A DNA stretch of 35,341 nucleotides, from assembly GCA_964628285.1 (NCBI GenBank), contig CAZVNP010000033.1, positions 1-35,341 on the forward strand, read 5' to 3'. Under the pieces are notes generated by a model. It saw nothing but the letters and a program-made list of their open reading frames with translations. It did no database searches and had not been told where the DNA came from. Both the position numbers and the translations under genes were made by a program. Shown here in pieces: positions 1 through 7,995 of this stretch (its first letter is position 1; each line of letters starts with the position of its first letter). The DNA comes from JAPLDP01 sp964628285. Its GTDB lineage: Bacteria > Bacteroidota > Bacteroidia > Bacteroidales > JAGONC01.

Positions 1-65
1 CCGAAACGCTCGCCCATGTTGGCGAAAAAGGCCACAAACAGACCTTTGGGGTGTCCTTTAAACAT
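1..65 (-). CDS. POT/PTR2-family peptide transporter, N-terminal fragment
   Basis: The ATG is at 65-63 and the frame runs off the left edge, so only about 21 codons are visible. They read MFKGHPKGLFVAFFANMGER followed by FG. This is the typical beginning of proton-dependent oligopeptide transporters (POT/PTR2, major facilitator superfamily), whose first helix starts with a KGHPKGL..LFF...ERF pattern. These inner-membrane proteins import di- and tripeptides with protons. The assignment rests on this short signature only; all catalytic and membrane segments lie outside the window. No Shine-Dalgarno sequence is visible upstream. Confidence 0.6.
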   Translation of the reverse strand, partial: MFKGHPKGLFVAFFANMGERF

Positions 66-208
66 ATGATTTCGTTTGGTTTGGGATTAATAATTCAAGT
101 CATGGAATTGTATACAGCGAGGAAGCAAGATGCTTCGACCTTCTGTGATGCAATGACAAAAATAATTAAAAGTTGGTGTTTTGCAAATTCTGAAAGATTT
201 AGTCAGAA

Positions 209-250
209 GGTTGCAGGTTGCAGGTTACAGGTTACAGGTTACAGGTTAAA
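209..250. repeat. 7-bp word array (GGTTRCA x6)
   Basis: Six consecutive heptamers lie at 209, 216, 223, 230, 237 and 244: GGTTGCA twice, GGTTACA three times, then GGTTAAA. No spacers separate them, so this is not a CRISPR. It sits in the 339-bp gene-free stretch 66-404 between the divergently transcribed transporter and sigma factor. The flanks (66-208 and 326-404) show no gene; a possible sigma-factor promoter box is listed separately. Confidence 0.85.
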
Positions 251-253
251 GAT

Positions 254-325
254 ACCTGAAGACCTGAAGACCCGTAGACCTGAAGACCTGTCGAACTGTT
301 GACCTGGAGACCTGCTGACCTGCTT
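254..325. repeat. 8-bp word array (ACCTGNNG x9)
   Basis: Nine consecutive octamers start at 254 and step by 8: ACCTGAAG, ACCTGAAG, ACCCGTAG, ACCTGAAG, ACCTGTCG, AACTGTTG, ACCTGGAG, ACCTGCTG, ACCTGCTT. The core ACCTG is the reverse complement of the CAGGT that recurs in the adjacent heptamer array (209-250), so the two arrays can pair in a long imperfect hairpin. The period and phase are kept through units whose last three bases vary. Confidence 0.85.
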
Positions 326-359
326 TGGCTGCCAACTTCCGAAGGATAAGCTTTTCTCG

Positions 360-367
360 TACCTTTG
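360..367 (+). promoter_or_regulatory. possible -7 box upstream of the ECF sigma gene
   Basis: TACCTTTG matches the Bacteroidota -7 consensus TAnnTTTG and lies 37 bp before the ATG at 405. No TTTG-type -33 element is found at the usual 19-21 bp spacing, so the call rests on one box. Confidence 0.35.
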
Positions 368-404
368 ATGTAATAATTATCATCATCAATCGTCTTGTCA
401 AAGT

Positions 405-920
405 ATGAGCCCTGATGACTTTCAGAAAGAGGTACTCCCACTGAAGAACAAACTGTACAGGTTTGCTTACAGGCTTCTCAATCACCGCGAGGAGGCGGAA
501 GACATGGTACAGGAAGCCATCATCAGGCTGTGGACAAAACGTGACGATCTGGGAAATTACAACAGCATAGAAGCTTTAGCCATGACCATCACCAGAAACA
601 TGTGCCTGGATTTTTTGAAATCGGCCGGACACCTGACTGCCGGCGAGGAAGATTACCCTGCTGCCGGCAATCATGCCACCCCTCACCAGATCACCGAGAT
701 GAATGATACCATCGGGCTGGTGCACCGGCTCATCAATAGTCTGCCCGGCCGGCAGAAAATAATTATCCACCTGCGTGATGTGGAAGGTTATGAATACGAA
801 GAAATCGCCGCCATCATGGATATGAACCTCAATGCCGTCAGAGTAAGTCTCTCCAGGGCCAGAAAACGGGTACGCGATGCCCTGGTTAATGCCAACAGTT
901 ATGAACTACGCACAAATTGA
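405..920 (+). CDS. ECF-type RNA polymerase sigma-70 factor
   Basis: A 171-residue protein of typical ECF sigma size. Region 2 is seen at about residues 15-50 (YRFAYRLLNHREEAEDMVQE), the core-binding and -10 recognition part. Region 4 is near residues 120-160 (RDVEGYEYEEIAAIMD followed by a basic helix with SRARKRV), a helix-turn-helix for the -35 element. It would direct core polymerase to a small regulon. The next gene starts inside its last codons (ATG at 901), so the two are translationally coupled. A membrane-anchored partner and a DUF4252 protein follow, an arrangement seen repeatedly in Bacteroidota. The inducing signal cannot be read from the sequence. No Shine-Dalgarno sequence precedes the ATG. 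Confidence 0.93.
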   Translation: MSPDDFQKEVLPLKNKLYRFAYRLLNHREEAEDMVQEAIIRLWTKRDDLGNYNSIEALAMTITRNMCLDFLKSAGHLTAGEEDYPAAGNHATPHQITEMNDTIGLVHRLINSLPGRQKIIIHLRDVEGYEYEEIAAIMDMNLNAVRVSLSRARKRVRDALVNANSYELRTN

Positions 921-1515
921 ACACCTGCTGAACAAGTATTTCGAGGGGGAGACATCCCTTGCCGAAGAACGGCAACTGCATGACTTCTTTTCAGGTGATA
1001 GCGTCCCGCCTCATCTGAAAGTCTATGCCCCCCTCTTTCTCTGGTCAAAGGAAGCTGCCGGCGACGGCATCACCTCAAAGGATTTCGATGCCGCGGTGAC
1101 CGGAAGACTGAAAGATACGGCCCGGCCAACACCGAAACGCCTGCACCTCCGCTTCCATTGGTACATGATACCGGCTGCCGCTGCCGTCATCCTCATACTG
1201 GTCGCTCTTTTCATGCCGGCAGAGAAAGTCCCCCTCATGCGCCTGTTCTCCTCGAAGATGACCGACACCTTCGACAACCCCAAAGAAGCCTATGCAGCCA
1301 CAGTGAAAGCCCTGCTGATGGTATCGGAGAAACTCAATACCGGCACCTCCGGACTGCAGGGATTGTCGGAATTCAATAAAGGAATCAATGACGCTTCCAA
1401 ACTCAATACGATGAATACAGGCCTCCAGGAGGCTGCTAAAATAGATATCATGAATACAGGCCTGAATGAAGTGGCCAAGATATCACATCTCGATGATAAT
1501 AAACAAAAAAATTGA
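901..1515 (+). CDS. membrane-anchored partner of the ECF sigma factor (putative anti-sigma factor)
   Basis: The start is taken at 901 because the protein then begins MNYAQIEHLLNKYFEGETS, the usual opening of the short N-terminal domain in Bacteroidota anti-sigma-like proteins; an in-frame upstream ATG at 877 only adds residues from inside the sigma gene. The protein has 204 residues. A single transmembrane helix lies at about residues 87-108 (MIPAAAAVILILVALFM), preceded by a basic stretch, so about 85 residues face the cytoplasm. The periplasmic tail carries degenerate 14-residue repeats (LNTMNTGLQEAAKI, IDIMNTGLNEVAKI). It overlaps the sigma gene by 20 bp. The anti-sigma role is inferred from position and topology; no FecR or zinc-binding anti-sigma motif is seen. 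Confidence 0.6.
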   Translation: MNYAQIEHLLNKYFEGETSLAEERQLHDFFSGDSVPPHLKVYAPLFLWSKEAAGDGITSKDFDAAVTGRLKDTARPTPKRLHLRFHWYMIPAAAAVILILVALFMPAEKVPLMRLFSSKMTDTFDNPKEAYAATVKALLMVSEKLNTGTSGLQGLSEFNKGINDASKLNTMNTGLQEAAKIDIMNTGLNEVAKISHLDDNKQKN

Positions 1516-1539
1516 CATCCTTAAACAATAACCATCATT

Positions 1540-2082
1540 ATGAAAACAAACATCCTGAAATTGTCTCTCGTTCTCATGGTTTGCATGCCGCTGATGCTTT
1601 CGGCACAAAAGAATCCCATGGACATCCTCTTTGAGAAGTACGCCGGCAGGGAAGGGTTCACCTCCGTGGCCATCTCAAAGGATCTGTTTCTCATGTTCAA
1701 CGACATTGACACCGCAGGGAATCAGAATCTTAAAGATTTTCAGAACATCGTCGGCAAGCTTGACGGCCTGAAGATACTGTCGTATAAACCGACTTGCAAG
1801 GACGACAAGTTCAACTTTTACGATGAACTCACGAAAACTTTCCCTATGGCAGAATACACCAACCTCATGGAGGTGAATGAAAGCAATGAGAACATCAAGT
1901 TTTACGTAAAGAAAAGCGGTCCCAAGATCAGCGAGCTGCTTATGATCGTGAAAGAACCCGATGAAACCACCGCCCTCAGCATCACAGGTGAAATCAACCT
2001 CAATTCCATCTCCAAGCTGGGCAAGACGATGCACCTCGAAGGCATGGAGAACCTGGAAAAGATTGAGGAAAACCAGAAATAG
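1540..2082 (+). CDS. DUF4252-family exported protein
   Basis: The protein has 180 residues with a clear signal peptide (about residues 1-22, ending LMLSAQ). The mature part begins NPMDILFEKYAGREGFTSVA and continues with a conserved ISKDLFLMF segment, which matches the DUF4252 family. Family members are small periplasmic or lipoprotein-like proteins of unknown function commonly encoded next to ECF sigma factors in Bacteroidota, as here (24 bp after the anti-sigma-like gene). It may be the regulon target or sensor input of that sigma factor; this is inference. There is no lipobox, so it is probably soluble in the periplasm. Confidence 0.8.
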   Translation: MKTNILKLSLVLMVCMPLMLSAQKNPMDILFEKYAGREGFTSVAISKDLFLMFNDIDTAGNQNLKDFQNIVGKLDGLKILSYKPTCKDDKFNFYDELTKTFPMAEYTNLMEVNESNENIKFYVKKSGPKISELLMIVKEPDETTALSITGEINLNSISKLGKTMHLEGMENLEKIEENQK

Positions 2083-2091
2083 CCCCATCAC

Positions 2092-4233
2092 TTACAGCCT
2101 CCAGCGGAACTGCAATTTGATATCGGTTTTTGCAGTTCCGCTGATCTCATCCAACCCTGAGCTTACGGAAGACTTATTCAGATAATCCGTCCGTGTCAGG
2201 CGCACCCACAGATCCATATTTTTTGTGATCCCGGCACGCAGCAACAGCAGGATGCGTGTGCCGCGGTCAAAATAGGACGGTGCTGACGAAGCGTACAGCA
2301 CATCGTTCTCATAGCAATAAATACGGTCGTCATAGCTGCCCGTGTCGAAGAGAGCATACCTGAACGTCACCCCCACCTTTTTCTTCATGGCTTTAAAGGT
2401 GGCCTCCTGGAAGAAGAGATAACCGCATGTCCTTAATCCAACCGCTCTTTTATTCAATGCCCATTCCATCCTGCTTTGAAATTTCACGAGATGCAGGAGC
2501 TCATAGGTCAGGTTGAAACGGATATGATCTTTCAGTGATGGTTCGGGCCGGTTGATGTCAGATGGCAGCTCCTGTGAGTCGGCCGGAGCGTATTTCTCGC
2601 GGAACAGGAGATACATGGATGCATGGCCTGAGGGTTGCCAGTTGATCTGACACGAGTATTCATGACCTTGTGAGGGCGCGGTCACGGCATATTTCAACCA
2701 GGGAAAACGGTAGATGTCGGCATAAGCTTGCAATGACACATCACCGGACACTTTGGCCGTTATGGCCATGAATATCCCTTTTTCATTCGCGTTTTCACTG
2801 TTGGCTCCCAGAGCCTGGCACAGGAGGTCATGATAAGCGGGAGGGTAGTTTCTGTAGATGAGCGTCCACGACAAGTCGGCCAGAGGCTTGCAACTGACGC
2901 CGGCGATGGCCGCCACGGCGCCGTTGGCGCTCAGGGCTGCCTCACCGAAGAGGTTCAGGAAACGGCCTGTCATCCTGGCATCAACACCGGCATTGGTATT
3001 TGAACGGCCTGCAAAACCGAAGTGATCATAAGGTGCATCCTGTTTTCTCAGGTCGGCATCCCATAAACTTCTGTAAACCGTTGCTCCGATCTCGAACCAT
3101 GACTTCTTGAGGCTTACATGGCCGCCGTAGATGCTCTCTTTTACCAGGCCTTTCTTCAGTATTTCACTGGCGGTGCGGTGCAGGCCTGTTTCCGTCAGCG
3201 ACGAGACTGACAACAGGCTAGAGTCCACAGGATCGTAACGGCATCCCGAAGCATCACGGTGGCGGTATGAAATGAAAGCCGTCAGCTCCAGCGGTCCCAG
3301 GGCGGCGGTGGCCGCCACCCCCCGCATGAAACGGCACTCACTGGTGCCGCTGTGGGTGTAGATGCCCCGGGCCGCACGAATGCCCTGCGAAGCCTCCAGC
3401 CAGTTACTGAAACGGGTGCCGGTGGAGATGGTCAGACCCTGGCCGAAATCAACCTGGTAATCACCGGCAATCAGCCTTTTCAGCGGACCAAAACGGTTCA
3501 GTTGAAGAAAAGCCGAGTAGAAATCGAATCCCTGTTTCTGTGATCCTTTGAAGAATTCCTCTCCGGCATCTTTCTCAGCCGATACGCCGGCCTTTATCCG
3601 GTCAAAGACCTGAAAACGGTACCTGACCAGAAGATAGCAGGGACTGCCGGGATAACGTGTTCCGGAGGCCGTGCCTTCAGCATCGCCGGAGGAGGCATGG
3701 TAACCTATTGACCGTTCCAGGGTTCCTGACATCCTCATCAACATCTCCTGGCGGGCCGCTTTCAATAAACGCTTCAACGGGATATGATCCGTTTCGATGT
3801 CATTGCCGGAGGATACGAGTGATTTGATCCGGTCAACGGTAGCCGAATCAAAAGCGTCGATGAGCGGCAGCTCGTAAATTGATAGCAACGGGCCATAACG
3901 TTTACGGTAACGCACCAGGTTTTGGATCTGCCCGTCGGTCAGACCGAGTATATTTCGCAATGCCTCTTCATCCGCCGAGTTTAGTGAAATGGACGTATGA
4001 GGTTGGATACCTGAAATGAATGGGAGGTCGATTTCCTCTTCTGTGGATGGTGACTCTTCGGCAATCCTCTCGATGACCATTTGCATGATGTCGGATGGCC
4101 CGGCATCAATCCCGGCAGTATCCTGGGCCATAGGGCCTATGACCGGAGTGAACAGGTATGAGACCAGCAGCAGGAGTATTTTCAGAGGCGTCTTTAAAAG
4201 ATTGACTCCCGTGTATGCGGCTGATGCATTCAT
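2092..4233 (-). CDS. helix-hairpin-helix plus beta-barrel outer-membrane protein
   Basis: A 713-residue protein with an N-terminal signal sequence (hydrophobic LLLLVSYLF). Around residues 60-145 there are two helix-hairpin-helix units: LNSADEEALRNILGLTDGQI, then YGPLLSIYELPLIDAFDS. This type resembles the ComEA HhH repeat. The remaining 550 residues are rich in alternating aromatic and glycine strands (for example GDYQVDFGQGLTI) and end LKLQFRWRL-like with a terminal aromatic pair pattern, as expected for an outer-membrane beta-barrel. Bacteroidota commonly carry such HhH-barrel proteins; their function is not established. Its ATG overlaps the stop of the PorV-like gene upstream (ATGA), so the two form one operon. 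Its 3' end faces the DUF4252 gene 9 bp away. Confidence 0.75.
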   Translation of the reverse strand: MNASAAYTGVNLLKTPLKILLLLVSYLFTPVIGPMAQDTAGIDAGPSDIMQMVIERIAEESPSTEEEIDLPFISGIQPHTSISLNSADEEALRNILGLTDGQIQNLVRYRKRYGPLLSIYELPLIDAFDSATVDRIKSLVSSGNDIETDHIPLKRLLKAARQEMLMRMSGTLERSIGYHASSGDAEGTASGTRYPGSPCYLLVRYRFQVFDRIKAGVSAEKDAGEEFFKGSQKQGFDFYSAFLQLNRFGPLKRLIAGDYQVDFGQGLTISTGTRFSNWLEASQGIRAARGIYTHSGTSECRFMRGVAATAALGPLELTAFISYRHRDASGCRYDPVDSSLLSVSSLTETGLHRTASEILKKGLVKESIYGGHVSLKKSWFEIGATVYRSLWDADLRKQDAPYDHFGFAGRSNTNAGVDARMTGRFLNLFGEAALSANGAVAAIAGVSCKPLADLSWTLIYRNYPPAYHDLLCQALGANSENANEKGIFMAITAKVSGDVSLQAYADIYRFPWLKYAVTAPSQGHEYSCQINWQPSGHASMYLLFREKYAPADSQELPSDINRPEPSLKDHIRFNLTYELLHLVKFQSRMEWALNKRAVGLRTCGYLFFQEATFKAMKKKVGVTFRYALFDTGSYDDRIYCYENDVLYASSAPSYFDRGTRILLLLRAGITKNMDLWVRLTRTDYLNKSSVSSGLDEISGTAKTDIKLQFRWRL

Positions 4234-5078
4234 CGCATCAGATATTGTATCGACGCCTGCGGGGTGAGGCCCAGTTGCTGATGAAAAGAGGCTGCGAGAT
4301 CAAAGAGGAGCCTCTTCCAGATAAAGCCGATACCAAAGGTGGTATAAAGAGGATGGGAGCAGAGACCCGTCCTCAGAAAGAAATGATCCAGACATTCATA
4401 TTCGAGCCCCGCTGTCAGGGTGGCCTGACGGTTCACGTTTTTCCCGGCCTGGGCCACCAGCATGAGTTTTTTCAGGGGGTGATAAGCCAATCCCAATGCG
4501 ACGGTGGTGTTCAGGTTTTTGGGGCTGCCGGGGTCGAGCCTTGAGGGCAGCGGATCGTCGATGGCGACGCCTATGATGATCTTGCCGGTGAGTTTAGCTC
4601 TGAAGCCCACGCCAAAGGTGATCCTGTTGTCAGGACGATGATCTTCACTGACATGGGTGGATAAAAAATCAAACCGCACGCCGGCGGCAAAAAAAGACCC
4701 GAACGTTCTGGCATAAGCCAGACCTACACGCCATTCGGCATATTCCGTGAAGCCAAAACGGGAACCTCCCAGTCCCCAGGTACCGCTTTTCAGGGGTATG
4801 GACACTGCACAACCTTGTGATGCCAGCTCGCTGAGGAGGAATCTGTTCTCACTCATGACGGCGGCAGTGGTGTGTTTGAGGTCGCTCAGGCTGGAAGGAT
4901 TGTTGAAGAGCGCCCACCCGTCACCGATGACGGCGGTGGTGTGCCCAAGAGCCGCCGCACACCCTCCCATGCAGACCTGCCCATGGGAAATTCCGAAGGA
5001 GAACGGAATAAGAAAAAGGAGGGTTATCAATGGATGATGAATCAAAAAGCCGGCAAAAAACCTCCCGTCCATTTTCAA
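4230..5078 (-). CDS. PorV/PorQ-like outer-membrane barrel protein
   Basis: A 282-residue protein with a signal peptide (about residues 1-33, ending ISHGQ). The mature start reads GGCAAALGHTTAVIGDGWAL followed by FNNPSSL, the pattern at the beginning of PorV, PorQ and FadL-type barrels (glycine-rich plug, then W.L.NPA/SGL). The rest alternates short hydrophobic strands and ends with an LMR tail. It lies upstream of the HhH-barrel gene with a 4-bp overlap. PorV-type proteins shuttle type IX secretion cargo, but this may simply be an orphan barrel. Two ATGs (5078 and 5072) are possible starts. Confidence 0.6.
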   Translation of the reverse strand: MKMDGRFFAGFLIHHPLITLLFLIPFSFGISHGQVCMGGCAAALGHTTAVIGDGWALFNNPSSLSDLKHTTAAVMSENRFLLSELASQGCAVSIPLKSGTWGLGGSRFGFTEYAEWRVGLAYARTFGSFFAAGVRFDFLSTHVSEDHRPDNRITFGVGFRAKLTGKIIIGVAIDDPLPSRLDPGSPKNLNTTVALGLAYHPLKKLMLVAQAGKNVNRQATLTAGLEYECLDHFFLRTGLCSHPLYTTFGIGFIWKRLLFDLAASFHQQLGLTPQASIQYLMR

Positions 5079-5218
5079 ACCCTCCCGTCTTAAAGATGCT
5101 TACCGGTAGTTAATCCAAAAAGGGATTAAAATGTGACCCTCCGGATCAATTTTTATTTCATTTTGTTTAATTATCCCATGGAATGATTCATCAAAAAGAA
5201 TGTAAATTAGCGGTCATT

Positions 5219-5881
5219 ATGAATGGAAAAAAGATACTGGATTTTCTGAAAGCTTTGGCAGCCAATAATAACAGGGAATGGTTTCAGGCGCATAAAGCTC
5301 TTTACGACGAGGTGCGGCATGATTTTGAAAACATGGTCAACAAGGTCATACCGGAGATCTATAAATTTGACCAGGGCATTGGTCTGGTAACGGCTAAGGA
5401 CTGTATGTTCCGTATTTACCGCGATATCCGGTTCACCAACGATAAGACGCCTTACAAGACCAATTTCGGGGCTTTTATTTCAAGGACCGGACGCCGTGGT
5501 TCCAACCCGGGCTATTATATCCATATCGAATATGGCGAATCGTTGCTGGCAGGCGGTGTGTATCTTCCCTCACCGGAGGTGCTGAAAGCCACCAGGAATG
5601 AGATCTATTTTAACGTCGATGAATTCAAGTCGATCATTCATGATAAGACGTTTATCAGGTTATTCAGTGAGTTGGATGGCTTCGATAAAATGAAGAAAGC
5701 GCCCCGGGAATTTCCTGTCGATTTCTCTGACCTTGATCTGTTGAAGTACCGCAGCCTGTTGGCGGTTCATAACATGACGAATGCGCTGGTGGAGGCGGAA
5801 GGCTATATCCCTTATATTGTTGATGTCCTCAAAGCCATGTATCCATTGAATGCCTTTATCACAAGGGCTATCGAGAGATAG
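5219..5881 (+). CDS. DUF2461 family protein (TIGR02453)
   Basis: The protein has 220 residues from the ATG at 5219. That start gives MNGKKILDFLKALAANNNRE followed by WF, the usual DUF2461 opening (LxFLxxLxxNNxREWF); an upstream ATG at 5183 adds 12 residues that the family lacks. Other family marks are FRIYRDIRFTNDKTPYKTNF near residues 62-81 and GYYIHIEYGESLLAGGVYLP near residues 95-115. The biochemical function of the family is unknown. It is cytoplasmic, a single gene, convergent with gyrB (3 bp between stops). Confidence 0.9.
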   Translation: MNGKKILDFLKALAANNNREWFQAHKALYDEVRHDFENMVNKVIPEIYKFDQGIGLVTAKDCMFRIYRDIRFTNDKTPYKTNFGAFISRTGRRGSNPGYYIHIEYGESLLAGGVYLPSPEVLKATRNEIYFNVDEFKSIIHDKTFIRLFSELDGFDKMKKAPREFPVDFSDLDLLKYRSLLAVHNMTNALVEAEGYIPYIVDVLKAMYPLNAFITRAIER

Positions 5882-5884
5882 GCC

Positions 5885-7858
5885 TCAGGCATCGATATTG
5901 GCATAGCGGGCATTTTTCTCGATGAAATCTCTTCGGGGCGGTACTTCGTCACCCATGAGCATGGAGAATATCCTGTCGGCTTCGGTGCCATTCTCGATGG
6001 TCACCTGGCGCAGGATACGGTGTTCGGGATTCATGGTGGTCATCCACAGCTGCTCGGCGTTCATCTCTCCGAGACCTTTGTAACGCTGGATGTGAATGCC
6101 GCTGTCACTGCCATTGCTTGACATTTGTTTCACGAGTTCCTCACGTTCTTCCTCCGACCAGCAGTAACGTTCCTCTTTTCCCTTCTTTACCAGATAGAGC
6201 GGCGGTGTGGCGATGTAAACGCAGCCATTCTCGATGAGTTCTTTCATGTAACGGAAGAAAAAGGTGAGTATGAGTGTGGCGATGTGACTCCCGTCAACGT
6301 CGGCATCGGTCATGATGATGATCTTGAAGTAACGCAGTTTTTCGAGGTTGAGGGCTTTGCTGTCCTCGTCGGTACCGATGGTGACGCCAAGGGCGGTGAA
6401 GATATTTTTTATCTCCTCGCTGTCGAAGATCTTATGCTGCATGGCTTTCTCGACATTAAGTATTTTACCTCTCAGGGGCAGGATAGCCTGAAAACGGCGG
6501 TCGCGGCCCTGTTTGGCGGTGCCGCCGGCGGAGTCACCCTCCACGAGATAGATCTCACATTGTATGGGGTCACGTTCCGAACAGTCGGCCAGTTTCCCCG
6601 GCAGCGAAGAGCCTGTGAGGACATTCTTGCGTATGACCAGCTCCCTGGCTTTGCGCGCGGCATGACGTGCCGTGGCGGCCAGGATGACCTTGTTGACGAT
6701 GATTTTGGCTTCTTTGGGATGCTCTTCAAGGTAATAGGTCAGCTGTTCGCTGACCAACTGGTCCACGGCACCCATCACATCGGAGTTGCCCAGCTTGGTC
6801 TTCGTTTGCCCTTCAAACTGCGGCTCCTGAACCTTCACCGAGATGATGGCGGTGAGGCCTTCACGGAAGTCGTCACCGTTAATATCGAATTTAAGCTTTG
6901 ACAGCATGCCTGTTTTCTCGGCATAATTTTTCAGTGTCCGCGTCAGCGCCCGCCTGAAACCCGCCAGATGTGTGCCACCCTCGTGCGTGTTGATGTTGTT
7001 GACATAGGAGTGTATGTTTTCCGCAAAGGAGGTGTTGTATTGCAGGACAATATCGATGGGTATGTCACCCTTTTCACCCTCAATTATGATAGGTTCGGTG
7101 GTGAGCTTCTCACGCGTGGCGTCGAGGTAGGTGATGAAATCGCTGAGACCGTTTTCGGAATAGAAGCTGTCGGATAAATAATTACCGTCCTCGTCTTTTT
7201 CACGCTTGTCGGTGATGGTCAGTTTAATCCCTTTGTTCAGGTAGGCCAGTTCCCTGAGTCGGGAGGCGAGGATGTCATAGTTGAACTCGGTCTCGGCAAA
7301 GAGGGACGCGTCAGGCTTAAAGGTGACGGTGGTTCCTGTCTTGAGTGTCTCCCCCACGATTTTAACCGGGTACAGGGGTTTCCCGTAGTTATATTCCTGC
7401 TGGAACATTTTGCCATCACGGTAAACGGTCACGCGGAGCCATGACGACAAGGCATTGACACATGATACGCCGACGCCGTGCAGGCCTCCGGAGACCTTGT
7501 AGGAGCCTTTATCGAATTTACCTCCGGCGTGCAATACGGTCATGACCACTTCGAGCGCCGAACGTTTTTCTTTTTCATGGATGCCGGTGGGGATACCACG
7601 TCCGTTATCGATAACGGTGATGGAATGATCGTCATTCATGATCACATCAATGGCGTCGCAATAGCCGGCAAGGGCTTCGTCGATGGAATTGTCGATGACT
7701 TCGTGAACGAGATGATGCAGTCCTTTGGTGCTCAGATCCCCGATATACATGGCCGGCCGTTTGCGGACAGCCTCAAGGCCCTCAAGCACCTGTATATTGT
7801 CGGCAGTATAATTTTCCCTGGCTATGATGGTTTTTTCTTCATCAGTCATAATCAACAA
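5885..7858 (-). CDS. gyrB: DNA gyrase subunit B
   Basis: The protein has 657 residues, the normal length for GyrB without the long insertions of some lineages. The GHKL ATPase domain shows VLEGLEAVRKRPAMYIGD, IDNSIDEALAG, the ATP-lid segment GGLHGVGVSCVNALS and a QTKTKLG loop. The Toprim domain shows EGDSAGG, PLRGKILNVEKA and the metal-binding MTDADVDGSHI. The C-terminal IQRYKGLGEMN segment contacts GyrA. Together with GyrA it introduces negative supercoils using ATP. ATGs at 7858 and 7849 are both possible starts; the second (MTDEEK) looks more family-like. It appears monocistronic with its own promoter box at 7884-7891. gyrA is not in the window. Confidence 0.98.
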   Translation of the reverse strand: MLIMTDEEKTIIARENYTADNIQVLEGLEAVRKRPAMYIGDLSTKGLHHLVHEVIDNSIDEALAGYCDAIDVIMNDDHSITVIDNGRGIPTGIHEKEKRSALEVVMTVLHAGGKFDKGSYKVSGGLHGVGVSCVNALSSWLRVTVYRDGKMFQQEYNYGKPLYPVKIVGETLKTGTTVTFKPDASLFAETEFNYDILASRLRELAYLNKGIKLTITDKREKDEDGNYLSDSFYSENGLSDFITYLDATREKLTTEPIIIEGEKGDIPIDIVLQYNTSFAENIHSYVNNINTHEGGTHLAGFRRALTRTLKNYAEKTGMLSKLKFDINGDDFREGLTAIISVKVQEPQFEGQTKTKLGNSDVMGAVDQLVSEQLTYYLEEHPKEAKIIVNKVILAATARHAARKARELVIRKNVLTGSSLPGKLADCSERDPIQCEIYLVEGDSAGGTAKQGRDRRFQAILPLRGKILNVEKAMQHKIFDSEEIKNIFTALGVTIGTDEDSKALNLEKLRYFKIIIMTDADVDGSHIATLILTFFFRYMKELIENGCVYIATPPLYLVKKGKEERYCWSEEEREELVKQMSSNGSDSGIHIQRYKGLGEMNAEQLWMTTMNPEHRILRQVTIENGTEADRIFSMLMGDEVPPRRDFIEKNARYANIDA

Positions 7859-7883
7859 GTTAGATATATTGAATCAAGGTACG

Positions 7884-7891
7884 CAAAGATA
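7884..7891 (-). promoter_or_regulatory. gyrB promoter -7 box
   Basis: Read on the minus strand, TATCTTTG matches the Bacteroidota -7 consensus TAnnTTTG and lies 25-35 bp before the gyrB start. A TTG triplet occurs about 25 bp upstream, a little farther than the usual -33 spacing, across an A/T-rich stretch. Confidence 0.55.
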
Positions 7892-7995
7892 ACAATTTTT
7901 TTTGAATAAAATTGTATCAAGTAGTTGAAAAATAAGGGATTTTATCAACAATAAGGGGTTAAAAAACAACGGTGAATAAATGTGATCGTTCCGGG

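Noticed and set aside
209..325. CRISPR-like array
   Set aside because: Units are 7-8 bp with no spacers and drifting sequence; no cas gene is nearby.
232..485. Minus-strand ORFs with repeated GLQV residues
   Set aside because: They are a by-product of the 8-bp array at 254-325: three units make 24 bp, so a repeated peptide appears in any frame. No signal, family or start site supports a gene.
6125..6901. 258-codon plus-strand ORF
   Set aside because: It is antisense to the conserved gyrB Toprim/ATPase coding sequence and has no family features.
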